From contig CAVUAA010000002.1 of assembly GCA_963739345.1 (NCBI GenBank), positions 124,001 through 188,000 of the forward strand: a DNA stretch of 64,000 bases, in the 5' to 3' direction. The DNA comes from CAVUAA01 sp963739345 (lineage in GTDB: Bacteria; Chlamydiota; Chlamydiia; Chlamydiales; JAFEGQ01). This document shows positions 25,256 to 33,558 of the stretch, piece after piece. The notes beneath the pieces were generated by a model. It had not been told where the DNA came from, ran no database searches, and was given only the letters and a program-made list of their open reading frames with translations. The first letter of the stretch is position 1, and every line of letters starts with the position of its first letter. Both the position numbers and the translations under genes were made by a program.

Positions 25256-26932
25256 TTACATCCTTTCTAGGGTTTGGATTCCAAGTAGATTGAGTCCCTT
25301 TGCCATCACGCGGGCGGTGAGGTCGGAGAGGGCGAGGCGACTCGCCTGCTCAGGGGTCCCTTGCACATGGCAGTCGCGAAAGAAGGCGTTGAAGTGGCCA
25401 GCCAGGGCATAGAGGTAGTCGCAGATGCGGTTGGGGAGGAGGTCGGTGGCGGCGGCGGTTAGCGCCTCGGTGAATTGGACGAGGTGGAGACCAAGGGCGA
25501 TCTCGGAGGGGTGGGTGAGGACGATGGGGCCCATTTGGGCGTCGCCGATTTTCCGTTTGATGCTAGCAATGCGAACATAGGAGTAGAGGAGAAAGGCGGC
25601 GGTGTTCCCCTCGAGGCGGAGCATCTTATCGTAGGAAAACTGGTAGTCGCTGGTCCGACTTTGGGAGAGGTCGGCGTATTTGACGGCCCCAAGGCCTAGA
25701 TGGCGAGCCTCTTCTTCGGTCGCGTCAGGAAGACGCTGGGAGAGAATGCTGCGCGCTTTGTCGGTGGCGGCGGTGAGGAGGTCGATTAGCTTTTCAGTCT
25801 CGCCAGAACGGGTTTTGTACTTCTTGCCGTCGGGGCCGAGGACGAGGCCAAAGCTGGCGTGGTCAAGGCGTATAGAGGAAGTGACGTAGCCGGCGCGGCG
25901 GGCGGTTTCAAAGACCATCTCAAAGTGGATCCTTTGGCCTGTGTCGACGACGTAGATAATCCAGTCGGCGTCCTCCTCTTGGACCCGCTGCCGGATGGCG
26001 GCAAGGTCAGTGGTGGAGTAGTTGAAGCCGCCGTCTGATTTTTGGACGATCTGGGGGAGGGGCTCCCCCTCCCTGTTGACAAAGCCATCGAGGAAGACAC
26101 ATTTGGCCCCCTCGTTGTCGATAGCGATCCCCTTAGTTTCGAGCTGGGCGACAATGTCGGCGAGGTAGGGGTTGTAGAACGACTCGCCTCTCTCAATCAG
26201 AGTGATGTCGAGAAGATCGTAGATCTTCTGATAGCTTGCGCGGGAAATTTCGCAGATCTCCTTCCAGGCGCGGAGGGAATCGCGATTGCCCCCCTGCAGA
26301 GCGACCACCTCTTTTTGGGCGCGGAGCTTGAAGTCGTGATCGGCGTCGAATTTTTTCTTTGCAGCCTTGTAGAAGGTGACGAGATCTTTGATATCGACCT
26401 CAGCAGCCCCCTCATCTTTTATGTAGGCAATGAGCATCCCAAACTGGGTCCCCCAGTCGCCAACGTGGTTGAGGCGGAGGACGTCGTGACCAAGAAACTC
26501 GAGAAGGCGGGCTAGACTCTCACCGATGATAGTGGAGCGGAGGTGGCCGACGTGCATCTCCTTGGCGGTGTTGGGGCTAGAATATTCGACGATGATGCGA
26601 AGGGGTTTAGTCGGCAGAGCAACGCCCAGCCGCTCATCCCCTTCCATCTGATTAACGGCCTGTGAAAGAAACTTGTCAGAGAGGGTGACGTTGATGAAAC
26701 CGGGGCCGGCGATCTCGAGGTTGGCAATCAAATCGGTTTTATCAACCTGATCGGCGATCGCTTGGGCCGCTTCTCTAGGGTTCGTTCCCAGCTTAAGCGC
26801 TGTGTTGCACTGGTAGTGGCCGCCCCGCCGGCTCTGTGTCACCTCAGCGACAACAGTTTTTTCTGGATAGGCCTTCTTGATCGCCTCGGAAAACCGTTTA
26901 GCTAGTTCAACTTGGATGTTCATAGGGGTCAA
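25256..26932 (-). CDS. argS: Arginyl-tRNA synthetase
   Basis: This 558-residue class I synthetase charges tRNA-Arg. The N-terminal tRNA-recognition (Add-1-like) domain precedes the HIGH-type motif HVGH at residues 127-130. The KMSKS region is KKYKTRSGETEKLIDLL, lacking the usual second Lys as in many ArgRS. The C-terminus has the DALR-type helical domain. AGGAGG lies six bases before a TTG at 26932, whereas the ATG at 26923 is 15 bases away, so a TTG start is likely. It is divergent from the DUF2709 gene. Confidence 0.94.
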   Translation of the reverse strand: MTPMNIQVELAKRFSEAIKKAYPEKTVVAEVTQSRRGGHYQCNTALKLGTNPREAAQAIADQVDKTDLIANLEIAGPGFINVTLSDKFLSQAVNQMEGDERLGVALPTKPLRIIVEYSSPNTAKEMHVGHLRSTIIGESLARLLEFLGHDVLRLNHVGDWGTQFGMLIAYIKDEGAAEVDIKDLVTFYKAAKKKFDADHDFKLRAQKEVVALQGGNRDSLRAWKEICEISRASYQKIYDLLDITLIERGESFYNPYLADIVAQLETKGIAIDNEGAKCVFLDGFVNREGEPLPQIVQKSDGGFNYSTTDLAAIRQRVQEEDADWIIYVVDTGQRIHFEMVFETARRAGYVTSSIRLDHASFGLVLGPDGKKYKTRSGETEKLIDLLTAATDKARSILSQRLPDATEEEARHLGLGAVKYADLSQSRTSDYQFSYDKMLRLEGNTAAFLLYSYVRIASIKRKIGDAQMGPIVLTHPSEIALGLHLVQFTEALTAAATDLLPNRICDYLYALAGHFNAFFRDCHVQGTPEQASRLALSDLTARVMAKGLNLLGIQTLERM

Positions 26933-27021
26933 GTTTAACCTCCTCTGAATTAAACTGCCCGTTGAATCTTAATCGGTGAGCGGGTAGTCTGCTTGTTCGA
27001 TTGAAAATAGGAATTGAGGAC

Positions 27022-27741
27022 ATGATGGCGACAGGCACGATCACACCAGAGCTCAAACAAAAACTTGAGGCGTTTCTCAAAGCAGAGAAAAAGGTCGACC
27101 TAGTCACCGCCTACGTCTTCTTCCTACAGGAAAGGCTGAAACTAAAGCCCGTGGTCTTCCCGGTGGGAAAGACCATCTACCGCAATGCTGAAGAGGGGGC
27201 CAAGCTCCTCGAAGCGGAGGGGAAATTGTGGCGCGAGGGACAAGTGCTGATCAGCTTCAGCCGCGAGGCGGTCAATGAGGAGACCAAGCGGATCTACCTC
27301 TGCCCCTTCTGCCACAAGGTTTTCGGCGACAATACTCACCCCAATCCTCAGGACGCCATCTACGAGCACGTCGCTAAGTGTCCCGAAAACACAGAGCGAA
27401 TGGGCGGTCTGAAACCTAAGCGATTCAACGTCTCGGAAGATCCGGAGATGATCAAGAACTACATCACTGAACGGAAAGCTCCGATCACCAAGACAGTCTA
27501 TTCGTCGGCGATCACCGGCAAGCTGTTCAATAGCCGTGAGGCGGTGGTGCGCGACTTTAAAGAACACTATCTGGCCCCGATCACAGCGGTCGAAGCGCTT
27601 GGCCAAAACCGTTTCGAGATCGAACAGCACTTCCTCGCCTTCCTCCAAAACCAGATCTCAGAAGATAAGGTGGGCGAGTTTGTCGAGGAGATGGCCGAAC
27701 ACAAAGAGTTTGAGCCGCACGTCTCTCGCTGGGTCGGATGA
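27022..27741 (+). CDS. DUF2709 family protein, Chlamydiae-typical
   Basis: About 239 residues, matching my memory of a conserved chlamydial family of unknown function that sits beside yjeE/tsaE and dnaQ (around CT538). The centre holds a putative zinc site, CPFCHKVF, followed about 18 residues later by HVAKC. The rest is mixed alpha/beta with no membrane segment. Start: ATG 27022 or 27025, both close behind GAGGA; a TTG at 27001 also opens the frame. It overlaps tsaE by four bases (ATGA), so it heads a compact operon with tsaE, engB and the dnaQ-like gene. Confidence 0.75.
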   Translation: MMATGTITPELKQKLEAFLKAEKKVDLVTAYVFFLQERLKLKPVVFPVGKTIYRNAEEGAKLLEAEGKLWREGQVLISFSREAVNEETKRIYLCPFCHKVFGDNTHPNPQDAIYEHVAKCPENTERMGGLKPKRFNVSEDPEMIKNYITERKAPITKTVYSSAITGKLFNSREAVVRDFKEHYLAPITAVEALGQNRFEIEQHFLAFLQNQISEDKVGEFVEEMAEHKEFEPHVSRWVG

Positions 27742-28151
27742 TCACCCGCTCGCCCGAAGAGACACTTGCGCTCGGGCGGACGATCGGTGAGCAGCTGAAA
27801 CCTAGCCAACTCGTTTGCCTCTTTGGGGAGCTCGGGGCTGGCAAGACAACGCTGATCAAAGGAATTGTGTCAGGTGCGAGTGGGTGCTCCCCCGATGAGG
27901 TGTCGAGTCCCACCTTTGTTTACCATGCTATCTACGAGGGGAAGATGGAGGTTCACCACTTCGATCTCTACCGCCTCACAGGTGCCGATCAGTTTTTGGA
28001 GCTCGGGTTTGAGGAGTACTTCAACACCGATGGAGCGTGTTGCATCGAGTGGGCTGAGCGGATTGAGAAGATCATGCCCGAAAGTGCGATCCGCATCGTG
28101 GCCACTCACACGACAGAAGGGAACAGGGAGTTTGTGATCAATGGCCTTTGA
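27738..28151 (+). CDS. tsaE: tRNA threonylcarbamoyladenosine biosynthesis ATPase TsaE
   Basis: This 137-residue P-loop ATPase works with TsaB and TsaD to make the t6A modification at position 37 of ANN-reading tRNAs. Walker A is GELGAGKTT at about residues 30-38. SSPTFVYHAIYEG and HFDLYRL are family hallmarks, and CIEWAERI contains the conserved Glu-Trp pair. It is linked by overlaps on both sides: four bases with DUF2709 and 11 bases with engB. Confidence 0.93.
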   Translation: MITRSPEETLALGRTIGEQLKPSQLVCLFGELGAGKTTLIKGIVSGASGCSPDEVSSPTFVYHAIYEGKMEVHHFDLYRLTGADQFLELGFEEYFNTDGACCIEWAERIEKIMPESAIRIVATHTTEGNREFVINGL

Positions 28152-28722
28152 TTTTGCCCATGTGGAGTTTGTCAAGACGGCGATCTTGCCCAAAGACTAT
28201 CCCAAATACCCCCTCCCTGAGATCGCGGTGGTAGGCCGCTCCAATGTGGGAAAGTCATCGCTCCTCAACTTCCTCTTCAACCGGAAGCAGATGGTGAAGG
28301 TATCGGGGACACCGGGAAAGACCCGCGCCGTCCAATTTTTCCTCGTTGACGAAGGACTGCTGGTGGTTGACCTTCCAGGCTACGGCTACGCCAAGGTTCC
28401 GGCCAAAGAGAAGGGGAAGTGGGCTGACATTCTCGATGCCTATTTCGCCAACCGCGAGGAACTTAAAGTGGTCCTCTTTCTCCTCGACATCCGACATTCC
28501 CCCTCTAAAGATGACCGGCAGATGGCCGAGTGGGCCTCCCACAACGACATCCCCCTCCTTCCCGTCTTTACCAAAGCGGACAAGATCAAGCGGGGGCAGC
28601 GGAAGAACCAGGCGACCAAAATCCTCAACGCCCTCAACATGGAGGGGCCCTACGTCACCACCTCCACCTCAGAAAAAATTGGCCGCAACGAGCTGATCAC
28701 CGCAATCGAGGGGAGACTCTGA
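28141..28722 (+). CDS. engB: Ribosome-biogenesis GTPase EngB/YihA
   Basis: This 193-residue GTPase is needed for large-subunit assembly. G1 is GRSNVGKSS near residues 32-40, the G2-region Thr lies in SGTPGKTR, G3 is DLPGYGYAKV near 77, and G4 is TKADK near 143. It has normal family length. The start lies inside tsaE (11-base overlap), and the stop TGA shares a base with the ATG of the dnaQ-like gene, so the operon is tightly coupled. Confidence 0.94.
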   Translation: MAFDFAHVEFVKTAILPKDYPKYPLPEIAVVGRSNVGKSSLLNFLFNRKQMVKVSGTPGKTRAVQFFLVDEGLLVVDLPGYGYAKVPAKEKGKWADILDAYFANREELKVVLFLLDIRHSPSKDDRQMAEWASHNDIPLLPVFTKADKIKRGQRKNQATKILNALNMEGPYVTTSTSEKIGRNELITAIEGRL

Positions 28723-29470
28723 TGGGGCTAATAGGCAAAGAGAAGTTCCTCTGCGTCGACTGCGAGACCACCGGCCTCGACACCGACAACGATCTAATCA
28801 TTGAGGTGGGCGCGATCCGCTTCACCTTCGACGAACAGATCGAAACCTACACCTCTCTCGTCAATCCCGGCATTCCTATTCCGCCCGAATCACAAGCCAT
28901 TCATAACATCTCCGACGAGATGGTGGCAGATGCTCCTCCAATTGCTGAGATCCTCCCCCCCTCCTCGACTTTCTCAAAGAGGGCATCATCATTGGCCACA
29001 ACATTGGCTTCGACCTCAACATGATCAACAACGCCGCAAACCGACTCGGCAAAGAGACCCTACTCCTCGCCCGCAAGCAGATGGACACCCTCCGCCTCGC
29101 CCGCCTCTATGGAGAGAGCCCCACCAACTCTCTAGAGAGTCTCCGCCGCCACTTCAACATTCCTGCTGAGTCGGCCCACCGCGCCCTCGACGACGCCAAG
29201 ATCAACTCCATCGTCTTCAAGCGCCTCACCGAGCGCTTCCGCACCACCGAAGATGTCTTCAAGGCCCTTTCCAAGCCCATCCGCATGCGCCACATGCCTC
29301 TTGGCAAGCACAAAGGGCGCCCTTTCTCCGAAGTCCCCGTCAACTATCTCCGCTGGGCCTCCCACCAAAACTTCGATCAAGACCTCCTCTACTCCATCAA
29401 GCACGAGCTCAAGCGCCGCTCCGGCGGCAAACACTTCGGTGCCGTCACCAACCCCTTCAACAACCTCTAA
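28722..29470 (+). CDS. DnaQ-like 3'-5' exonuclease, frameshifted at a C7 run
   Basis: The first frame (from ATG 28722) gives the ExoI motif CVDCETTGLDT. The second frame gives HNIGFDLNM (ExoII), AHRALDDAK (ExoIII) and a C-terminal MPLGKHKGRPFSEVP segment of the DUF3820 type. The break is at 28955-28961, a run of seven C. Eight C (or five) would join the frames as ...EIL-PP-LLDFLKEG. The motifs on both sides are intact, which suggests a sequencing or assembly error, slippage, or a very recent mutation. In Chlamydia a second dnaQ-like gene lies at this place (CT536). The stop codon lies in palindrome B. Confidence 0.82.
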
Positions 29471-29509
29471 CTGTACCGATCGGGGCCAGGCCCCGATCGG
29501 TACAGTTAG
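29467..29509. repeat. 43-nt palindrome, copy B (between convergent dnaQ-like and pdxH)
   Basis: This is a perfect 21-1-21 palindrome: arms 29467-29487 and 29489-29509, central A at 29488, ends CTAACTGTACCG/CGGTACAGTTAG, core GGGGCC-A-GGCCCC. Its outer CTAA/TTAG ends provide the TAA stops of both flanking genes (29468-29470 plus strand, 29506-29508 minus strand). It could serve as a shared terminator, although no T run follows. Confidence 0.93.
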
Positions 29510-30135
29510 GGAGATAAGCGTGTGATCGCCCATCCTTCACCCTCACGGGTGTAGGCGAAACGGTCGTGGAGGCGGTTGGGCTGCCCCTGCCAAAATTCGA
29601 ATCGCTCAGGATGGATGCGGAAGCCACCCCAAAAGGCGGGGAGGGGGATCGGTTTCCCCTCCATCTCCTTCTGGAGAATATCAAACGCCTCTTCAAGGTC
29701 GCTGCGCGACTCCAGTTGAATGTCCTGATGGGAGGAGACCCAGGCGCCCAGCTGTGTCCCCCGCGGGCGGCTCTCAAAGTAGGTCTCCGACTCGGCGCGA
29801 GAGATCTTGGTGACGCTTCCCTCGACGATCACCTGCTGGTGATGTTCCATCCAAAGAAAGTTGACGGCGACGTGGGGGTTGGCCTCGATCTCCTGCGACT
29901 TGCGGGAGCGATAGTTGGTGTAGAAGATGAGACCCCGCTCGTCGAGATGCTTGAGAAGGACGGTGCGACACGAGGGAACGGCCGTGGGAGTACAGGTGGC
30001 CAAAGTCATCGCATTCGGTTCATCCAATTCATCGGCAACAGCCTGCTCAATCCACGCCCGCAACTGCGCATGCGGCTCGGCCAATAGATCCTCTTTACGC
30101 AGCGGCGGCGCCTCGTACTCCTTGCGAATATGCAT
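29506..30135 (-). CDS. pdxH: Pyridoxamine/pyridoxine 5'-phosphate oxidase
   Basis: This 209-residue FMN enzyme makes pyridoxal 5'-phosphate. Family features in order are PNAMTLATC, RTVLLKHLDERGLIFYTNY with SRKSQEI (FMN binding), RPRGTQLGAW, and the C-terminal FWQGQPNRLHDR and WAITRLSP that form the substrate site. Length and end match the family. The stop codon falls within palindrome B, so the repeat abuts the natural end without truncating it. It is divergent from pgk with only 26 bases between. Confidence 0.94.
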   Translation of the reverse strand: MHIRKEYEAPPLRKEDLLAEPHAQLRAWIEQAVADELDEPNAMTLATCTPTAVPSCRTVLLKHLDERGLIFYTNYRSRKSQEIEANPHVAVNFLWMEHHQQVIVEGSVTKISRAESETYFESRPRGTQLGAWVSSHQDIQLESRSDLEEAFDILQKEMEGKPIPLPAFWGGFRIHPERFEFWQGQPNRLHDRFAYTREGEGWAITRLSP

Positions 30136-30161
30136 AGCGGCACACTATAGAATTTGAGTAG

Positions 30162-31274
30162 ATGAAACAACTCTCTGTTCAAGATTTGGAGCTGAAAGGA
30201 AAACGGGTACTTATCCGGGTCGATTTCAATGTGCCCCAAGATGAGCTGGGCAACATCACCGATGACACCCGAATTCGCGCAGCCGTTCCTACAATCGAAT
30301 ACGTTCTTAAGCAGGGAGGGAAGCCGGTGCTGATGAGCCACCTGGGACGGCCAAAAGGCAAGGTGGTCCCCGCTCTCACCCTCAAACCGTGCGCCGAGCG
30401 ATTGGCTAAACTTCTCGGCCAGCCGGTGGCACTTGAACCAAAGGAGGGGGAGATCACGATGCTCGAAAACCTCCGCTTTCACCCAGAAGAGGAGAAACCC
30501 ACACCCGCATTCATCAAGTGGCTGGCCGGACACGGTGATGTCTATGTGAACGATGCGTTTGGGACTGCTCACCGAGCACATGCATCCGTCGTTGGTGTCG
30601 CCAAGGAGATGCCGCAGGCGGCGGCCGGCCTCCTTCTACAAAAGGAGATCGAGTTTCTCGGTGAAGCACTCCTCAATCCCATGCGCCCCTTCGTCGCCAT
30701 CATCGGCGGGGCGAAGGTTTCGTCAAAGCTGGGAGTGTTGAAGGCGCTAGCGGGAAAGGTGGACACCCTTCTGATTGGCGGCGGAATGGCCTACACCTTT
30801 CTGAAGAGCCGAGGAATCGAGGTGGGCGATTCACTCCTTGAGGAGGACTTGGTCGGGGCGGCAAGGGAGATCGATCAGAGCTGTAAGATCTCCCTTCCCA
30901 TCGATGTCCGCCTCGACACCGGCGAGGTGATCGAGGTGGCCGGTGGAATTCCCAAGGGGCGGAGCGGACTGGATGCAGGCCCTGCAACTCTGCAAGCGTG
31001 GCGACCAGCGATCGCCTCTGCCCACACCATTCTATGGAATGGGCCGCTCGGTGTATTTGAAAAGGAAGAGTTTGCCAAAGGGACATTCGCACTGGCACGA
31101 CTCATTGCCGACTCAAAAGCGGTTACAATTGTGGGCGGGGGCGACTCGGTCGCGGCTGTCAAACAGGCCGGCGTTGCTGAAAAAATTTCTCACATCTCAA
31201 CCGGTGGGGGTGCAGCTCTAGAATATATTGAAAATGGGACCCTCCCTGGGCTAGAAGCGCTGACAGCAAATTAA
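30162..31274 (+). CDS. pgk: Phosphoglycerate kinase (internally shortened)
   Basis: This 370-residue glycolytic kinase transfers phosphate from 1,3-bisphosphoglycerate to ADP. Motifs are VLIRVDFNVP, the substrate-binding SHLGRPKG, LENLRFHPEE, NDAFGTAHRAHAS, GGAKVSSKLGVL and the C-terminal GGGDSVAAVKQ with HISTGGGA. It is shorter than the usual about 390-400 residues. The missing piece, roughly 15-20 residues, lies between LLGQPVAL and EITMLENLRF in the N-terminal domain, where other Pgk proteins carry a helix-loop. The catalytic residues remain, so it is probably functional. Confidence 0.95.
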   Translation: MKQLSVQDLELKGKRVLIRVDFNVPQDELGNITDDTRIRAAVPTIEYVLKQGGKPVLMSHLGRPKGKVVPALTLKPCAERLAKLLGQPVALEPKEGEITMLENLRFHPEEEKPTPAFIKWLAGHGDVYVNDAFGTAHRAHASVVGVAKEMPQAAAGLLLQKEIEFLGEALLNPMRPFVAIIGGAKVSSKLGVLKALAGKVDTLLIGGGMAYTFLKSRGIEVGDSLLEEDLVGAAREIDQSCKISLPIDVRLDTGEVIEVAGGIPKGRSGLDAGPATLQAWRPAIASAHTILWNGPLGVFEKEEFAKGTFALARLIADSKAVTIVGGGDSVAAVKQAGVAEKISHISTGGGAALEYIENGTLPGLEALTAN

Positions 31275-31313
31275 TTTTTATTATTTCTATTTAGCAGCTG
31301 ACAGGGTATCCTA

Positions 31314-31466
31314 ATGGTGCAATTGACAACGTGGAACGAGGTCATGCAATCGGGCAAGAAAACTCTTTGCGCATTTAGTGCTCCGGGCTCTATGAGAGTC
31401 TCTATGGGAATGGAGCATAATGGGCAGCGCCGCACCTGGATTCATCTCACGAGAGGATCGCCATGA
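31314..31466 (+). CDS. Possible 50-residue small protein upstream of the nucleotide transporter
   Basis: This is an uninterrupted 50-codon frame from ATG 31314, preceded by AGGG about four bases upstream, to a TGA that overlaps the transporter's ATG (ATGA). It encodes a basic, Met- and Trp-containing peptide (starts MVQLTTWNEV, ends TWIHLTRGSP) that I do not recognise. It could be a leader peptide coupled to transporter translation, or chance. Confidence 0.35.
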   Translation: MVQLTTWNEVMQSGKKTLCAFSAPGSMRVSMGMEHNGQRRTWIHLTRGSP

Positions 31467-33037
31467 CGGAGCCTAGCGAGCGCGAATTTAGTCGCCTCCG
31501 CTCCTTCTTCTGGCCCGTACACAACCGTGAGCTTGCAAAACTCCTGCCGATGCTCACCGTCGCCTTCTTTATCGCCTTTGCCTACAACATTTTGCGCGGC
31601 ATGAAAGACAGTCTGATTGTCACCGCCTCCTCGTGCGGAGCAGAAGTAATTCCTTTCTTGAAAGTGTGGGCGATGTTGCCGATGGCGCTCGTTCTCACCT
31701 CTGTCTACGTCAAACTGTGCCACCGCTATTCGACGACTAAAGTGTTTTACTTAATGATGGGAGGCTTTTTAGCCTTCTTCACCATCTTCTGCTTCGTCGC
31801 CTACCCTCTACGGGATGTGATCCATCCGCACGGGATATGTGATTGGCTGCAACTCCATCTTCCTCAAAGCTTTGCAGGCGCTATTGCGATGATCCGCTAC
31901 TGGAGTTTCTCTCTTTTCTACGCCATGTGCGAGCTGTGGGGGGTGGTCTGCCTCGCCCTCCTCTTCTGGGGCTTTGCCAACGAGGTGACTAAAGTGTCGG
32001 AGGCCACCCGCTTTTATGGCCTCTTCGGCCTCGGCGCCAACATGTCGGCTATTGCGGCCGGCTGGATTTCCTTTCATCTTAGTAATCGAGTTTTTAATCC
32101 TAACTGGATCATTGGCAGCGACGTATGGCATCAGTCGCTCATCCTCCTCACCCTTTGCGTTCTTGGCTCAGGTTTGATCGTCATGGGCGTCTTCCACTGG
32201 CTGCAACGGCATGTGGTCGACCAGATCCCGCCGTCAGAACATCGGGCCAATAAGCAGCTGAAAAAGCTCGAGGCGAAGCCGTCGATGCGGGAGAGCTTCT
32301 CCTACCTCTTTAAATCAAAATATCTCATCCGCGTCGCTATCGTCGTGGTCGCCTACAACCTGGTGATTAACCTGGTCGAAGTCCTCTGGAAGGACCAGGT
32401 GAAAATGCTCCACCCTGACCCCAACGCCTATAATGCCTACATGGGTTGGGTGACGGGCGTGACAGGGGTCATTGCCACCCTAATGGCTCTCTTCGTCTCG
32501 GGAAACGTCATTCGGCGGTTTGGCTGGACCACTGCAGCTCTGCTCACTCCGATGATCTTGGTCATCACCAGCATTGGTTTCTTCACCTTCTACTTCTTCC
32601 CAGGAGAGCATCTCGCTGTTCTCACCGGCATCCTTGGCACCACACCCCTCGCCATGGTCGCCTTCTTTGGCTCGGCGCAAAATGCGCTCAGCCGTGCCTC
32701 GAAATACACCGTCTTTGACTCAACAAAAGAGCTCTGCTTTATTCCGATTAGTCGCGAGTCGCGGGTGAAGGGGAAAGCGGCCATTGACGGCGTCTCCTCT
32801 CGAATGGGCAAGTCGGGCGGCTCCATCGTCTACCAGGGCCTCTTCATGACCGTGGGCCCGCTCACTGCTTGCGCCCCCTACATCGCTGGAATTTTAGCCC
32901 TTGTCATTGGTGGCTGGCTCGTCGCCATCCGCTCCCTCGGCCGCCGCTTCAAGGTGCTCACCGAAGAGCCCGAACCGGCCGCCACACCACCCGCCCCAGG
33001 CAAAGAACCGGACGCAGAGCCAGCCGTCGCTATCTAG
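31463..33037 (+). CDS. npt2: Nucleotide transporter of the TLC (ATP/ADP translocase) family
   Basis: This 524-residue protein has about 12 membrane segments and is of the family used by obligate intracellular bacteria and plastids to take up host nucleotides. Conserved parts include LRGMKDSLIV, EVIPFLKVWAMLP, FYAMCELWG, and near the end RESRVKGKAAIDGV with GKSGGS, containing the conserved Lys/Glu residues. The neighbours pgsA and sppA-polA match the place of Npt2 (CT495) in C. trachomatis, an NTP/proton symporter, rather than Npt1. This is a synteny argument, so ATP/ADP exchange remains possible. GAGAGGA precedes the ATG. The stop overlaps the convergent pgsA stop in a shared CTAG. Confidence 0.9.
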   Translation: MTEPSEREFSRLRSFFWPVHNRELAKLLPMLTVAFFIAFAYNILRGMKDSLIVTASSCGAEVIPFLKVWAMLPMALVLTSVYVKLCHRYSTTKVFYLMMGGFLAFFTIFCFVAYPLRDVIHPHGICDWLQLHLPQSFAGAIAMIRYWSFSLFYAMCELWGVVCLALLFWGFANEVTKVSEATRFYGLFGLGANMSAIAAGWISFHLSNRVFNPNWIIGSDVWHQSLILLTLCVLGSGLIVMGVFHWLQRHVVDQIPPSEHRANKQLKKLEAKPSMRESFSYLFKSKYLIRVAIVVVAYNLVINLVEVLWKDQVKMLHPDPNAYNAYMGWVTGVTGVIATLMALFVSGNVIRRFGWTTAALLTPMILVITSIGFFTFYFFPGEHLAVLTGILGTTPLAMVAFFGSAQNALSRASKYTVFDSTKELCFIPISRESRVKGKAAIDGVSSRMGKSGGSIVYQGLFMTVGPLTACAPYIAGILALVIGGWLVAIRSLGRRFKVLTEEPEPAATPPAPGKEPDAEPAVAI

Positions 33038-33552
33038 CTCTTTTCGCTCCACTTAAACAACATCAGTAGTTCGCCCAGATAGATGGCGGCGAAGAGGACG
33101 AAGATCAGGTAGGCGAAACCTGGAACCGACACGTGTGAGCAGATAAGAAAGAGAAAGACATACTGAGCGACGGTGGAAACTTTCCCCCAGATGAGAGAGC
33201 GGGGTTTAACGTTCCTCCAGGTGCGGGTGATGGCAAGGACCGAAACGTAGCCGAGCAAAACAAAGTCGCGGGCGAGCATGGCGACCATCCCCCACCCACT
33301 CAATAGTCCCTCGGCAACCAGCACCGAGAAGACAAACAGCATAAAAATTTTGTCCATGACTGGATCAAGGACGGCGCCGACCGAAGTGGGCTTCCCCCAA
33401 CGCCTAGCAATAAACCCATCAAGCCAATCACTTAAAGCTGCGAGAGCGACGATGGTGATACGCAAAGGGACGTTAGGGATCAAGAAGAGCAGCGCGAGCG
33501 GAGCCCGCACGAGAGAGAGCAGATTAGAAATTGTAAGGAACCGCACCAACAA
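33034..33552 (-). CDS. pgsA: CDP-diacylglycerol-glycerol-3-phosphate 3-phosphatidyltransferase
   Basis: This 172-residue integral membrane enzyme makes phosphatidylglycerol phosphate. The CDP-alcohol phosphotransferase signature is complete: D42, D45-G46, A49-R50, G59, D63, D67 (within SDWLDGFIARRW and VGAVLDPVMDKIF). About four to five hydrophobic helices fill the rest. It lies six bases downstream of the DedA gene on the same strand. pgsA follows the nucleotide transporter in Chlamydia too. Confidence 0.93.
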   Translation of the reverse strand: MLVRFLTISNLLSLVRAPLALLFLIPNVPLRITIVALAALSDWLDGFIARRWGKPTSVGAVLDPVMDKIFMLFVFSVLVAEGLLSGWGMVAMLARDFVLLGYVSVLAITRTWRNVKPRSLIWGKVSTVAQYVFLFLICSHVSVPGFAYLIFVLFAAIYLGELLMLFKWSEKS

Positions 33553-33558
33553 GGACCT

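Noticed and set aside
25049..25412. Forward frames of 65 and 116 codons across the hairpin cluster
   Set aside because: One runs into the certain argS gene on the other strand and neither has a ribosome binding site or recognisable sequence.
29467..29509. Palindrome B as a classical Rho-independent terminator
   Set aside because: The stem is very stable but no T run follows on either strand, and the matching architecture at four other sites fits a repeat family better.
31323..31345. TTGACA before the nucleotide transporter as a promoter
   Set aside because: The -35 box is perfect but the base run 17 bases downstream does not resemble a -10 box.
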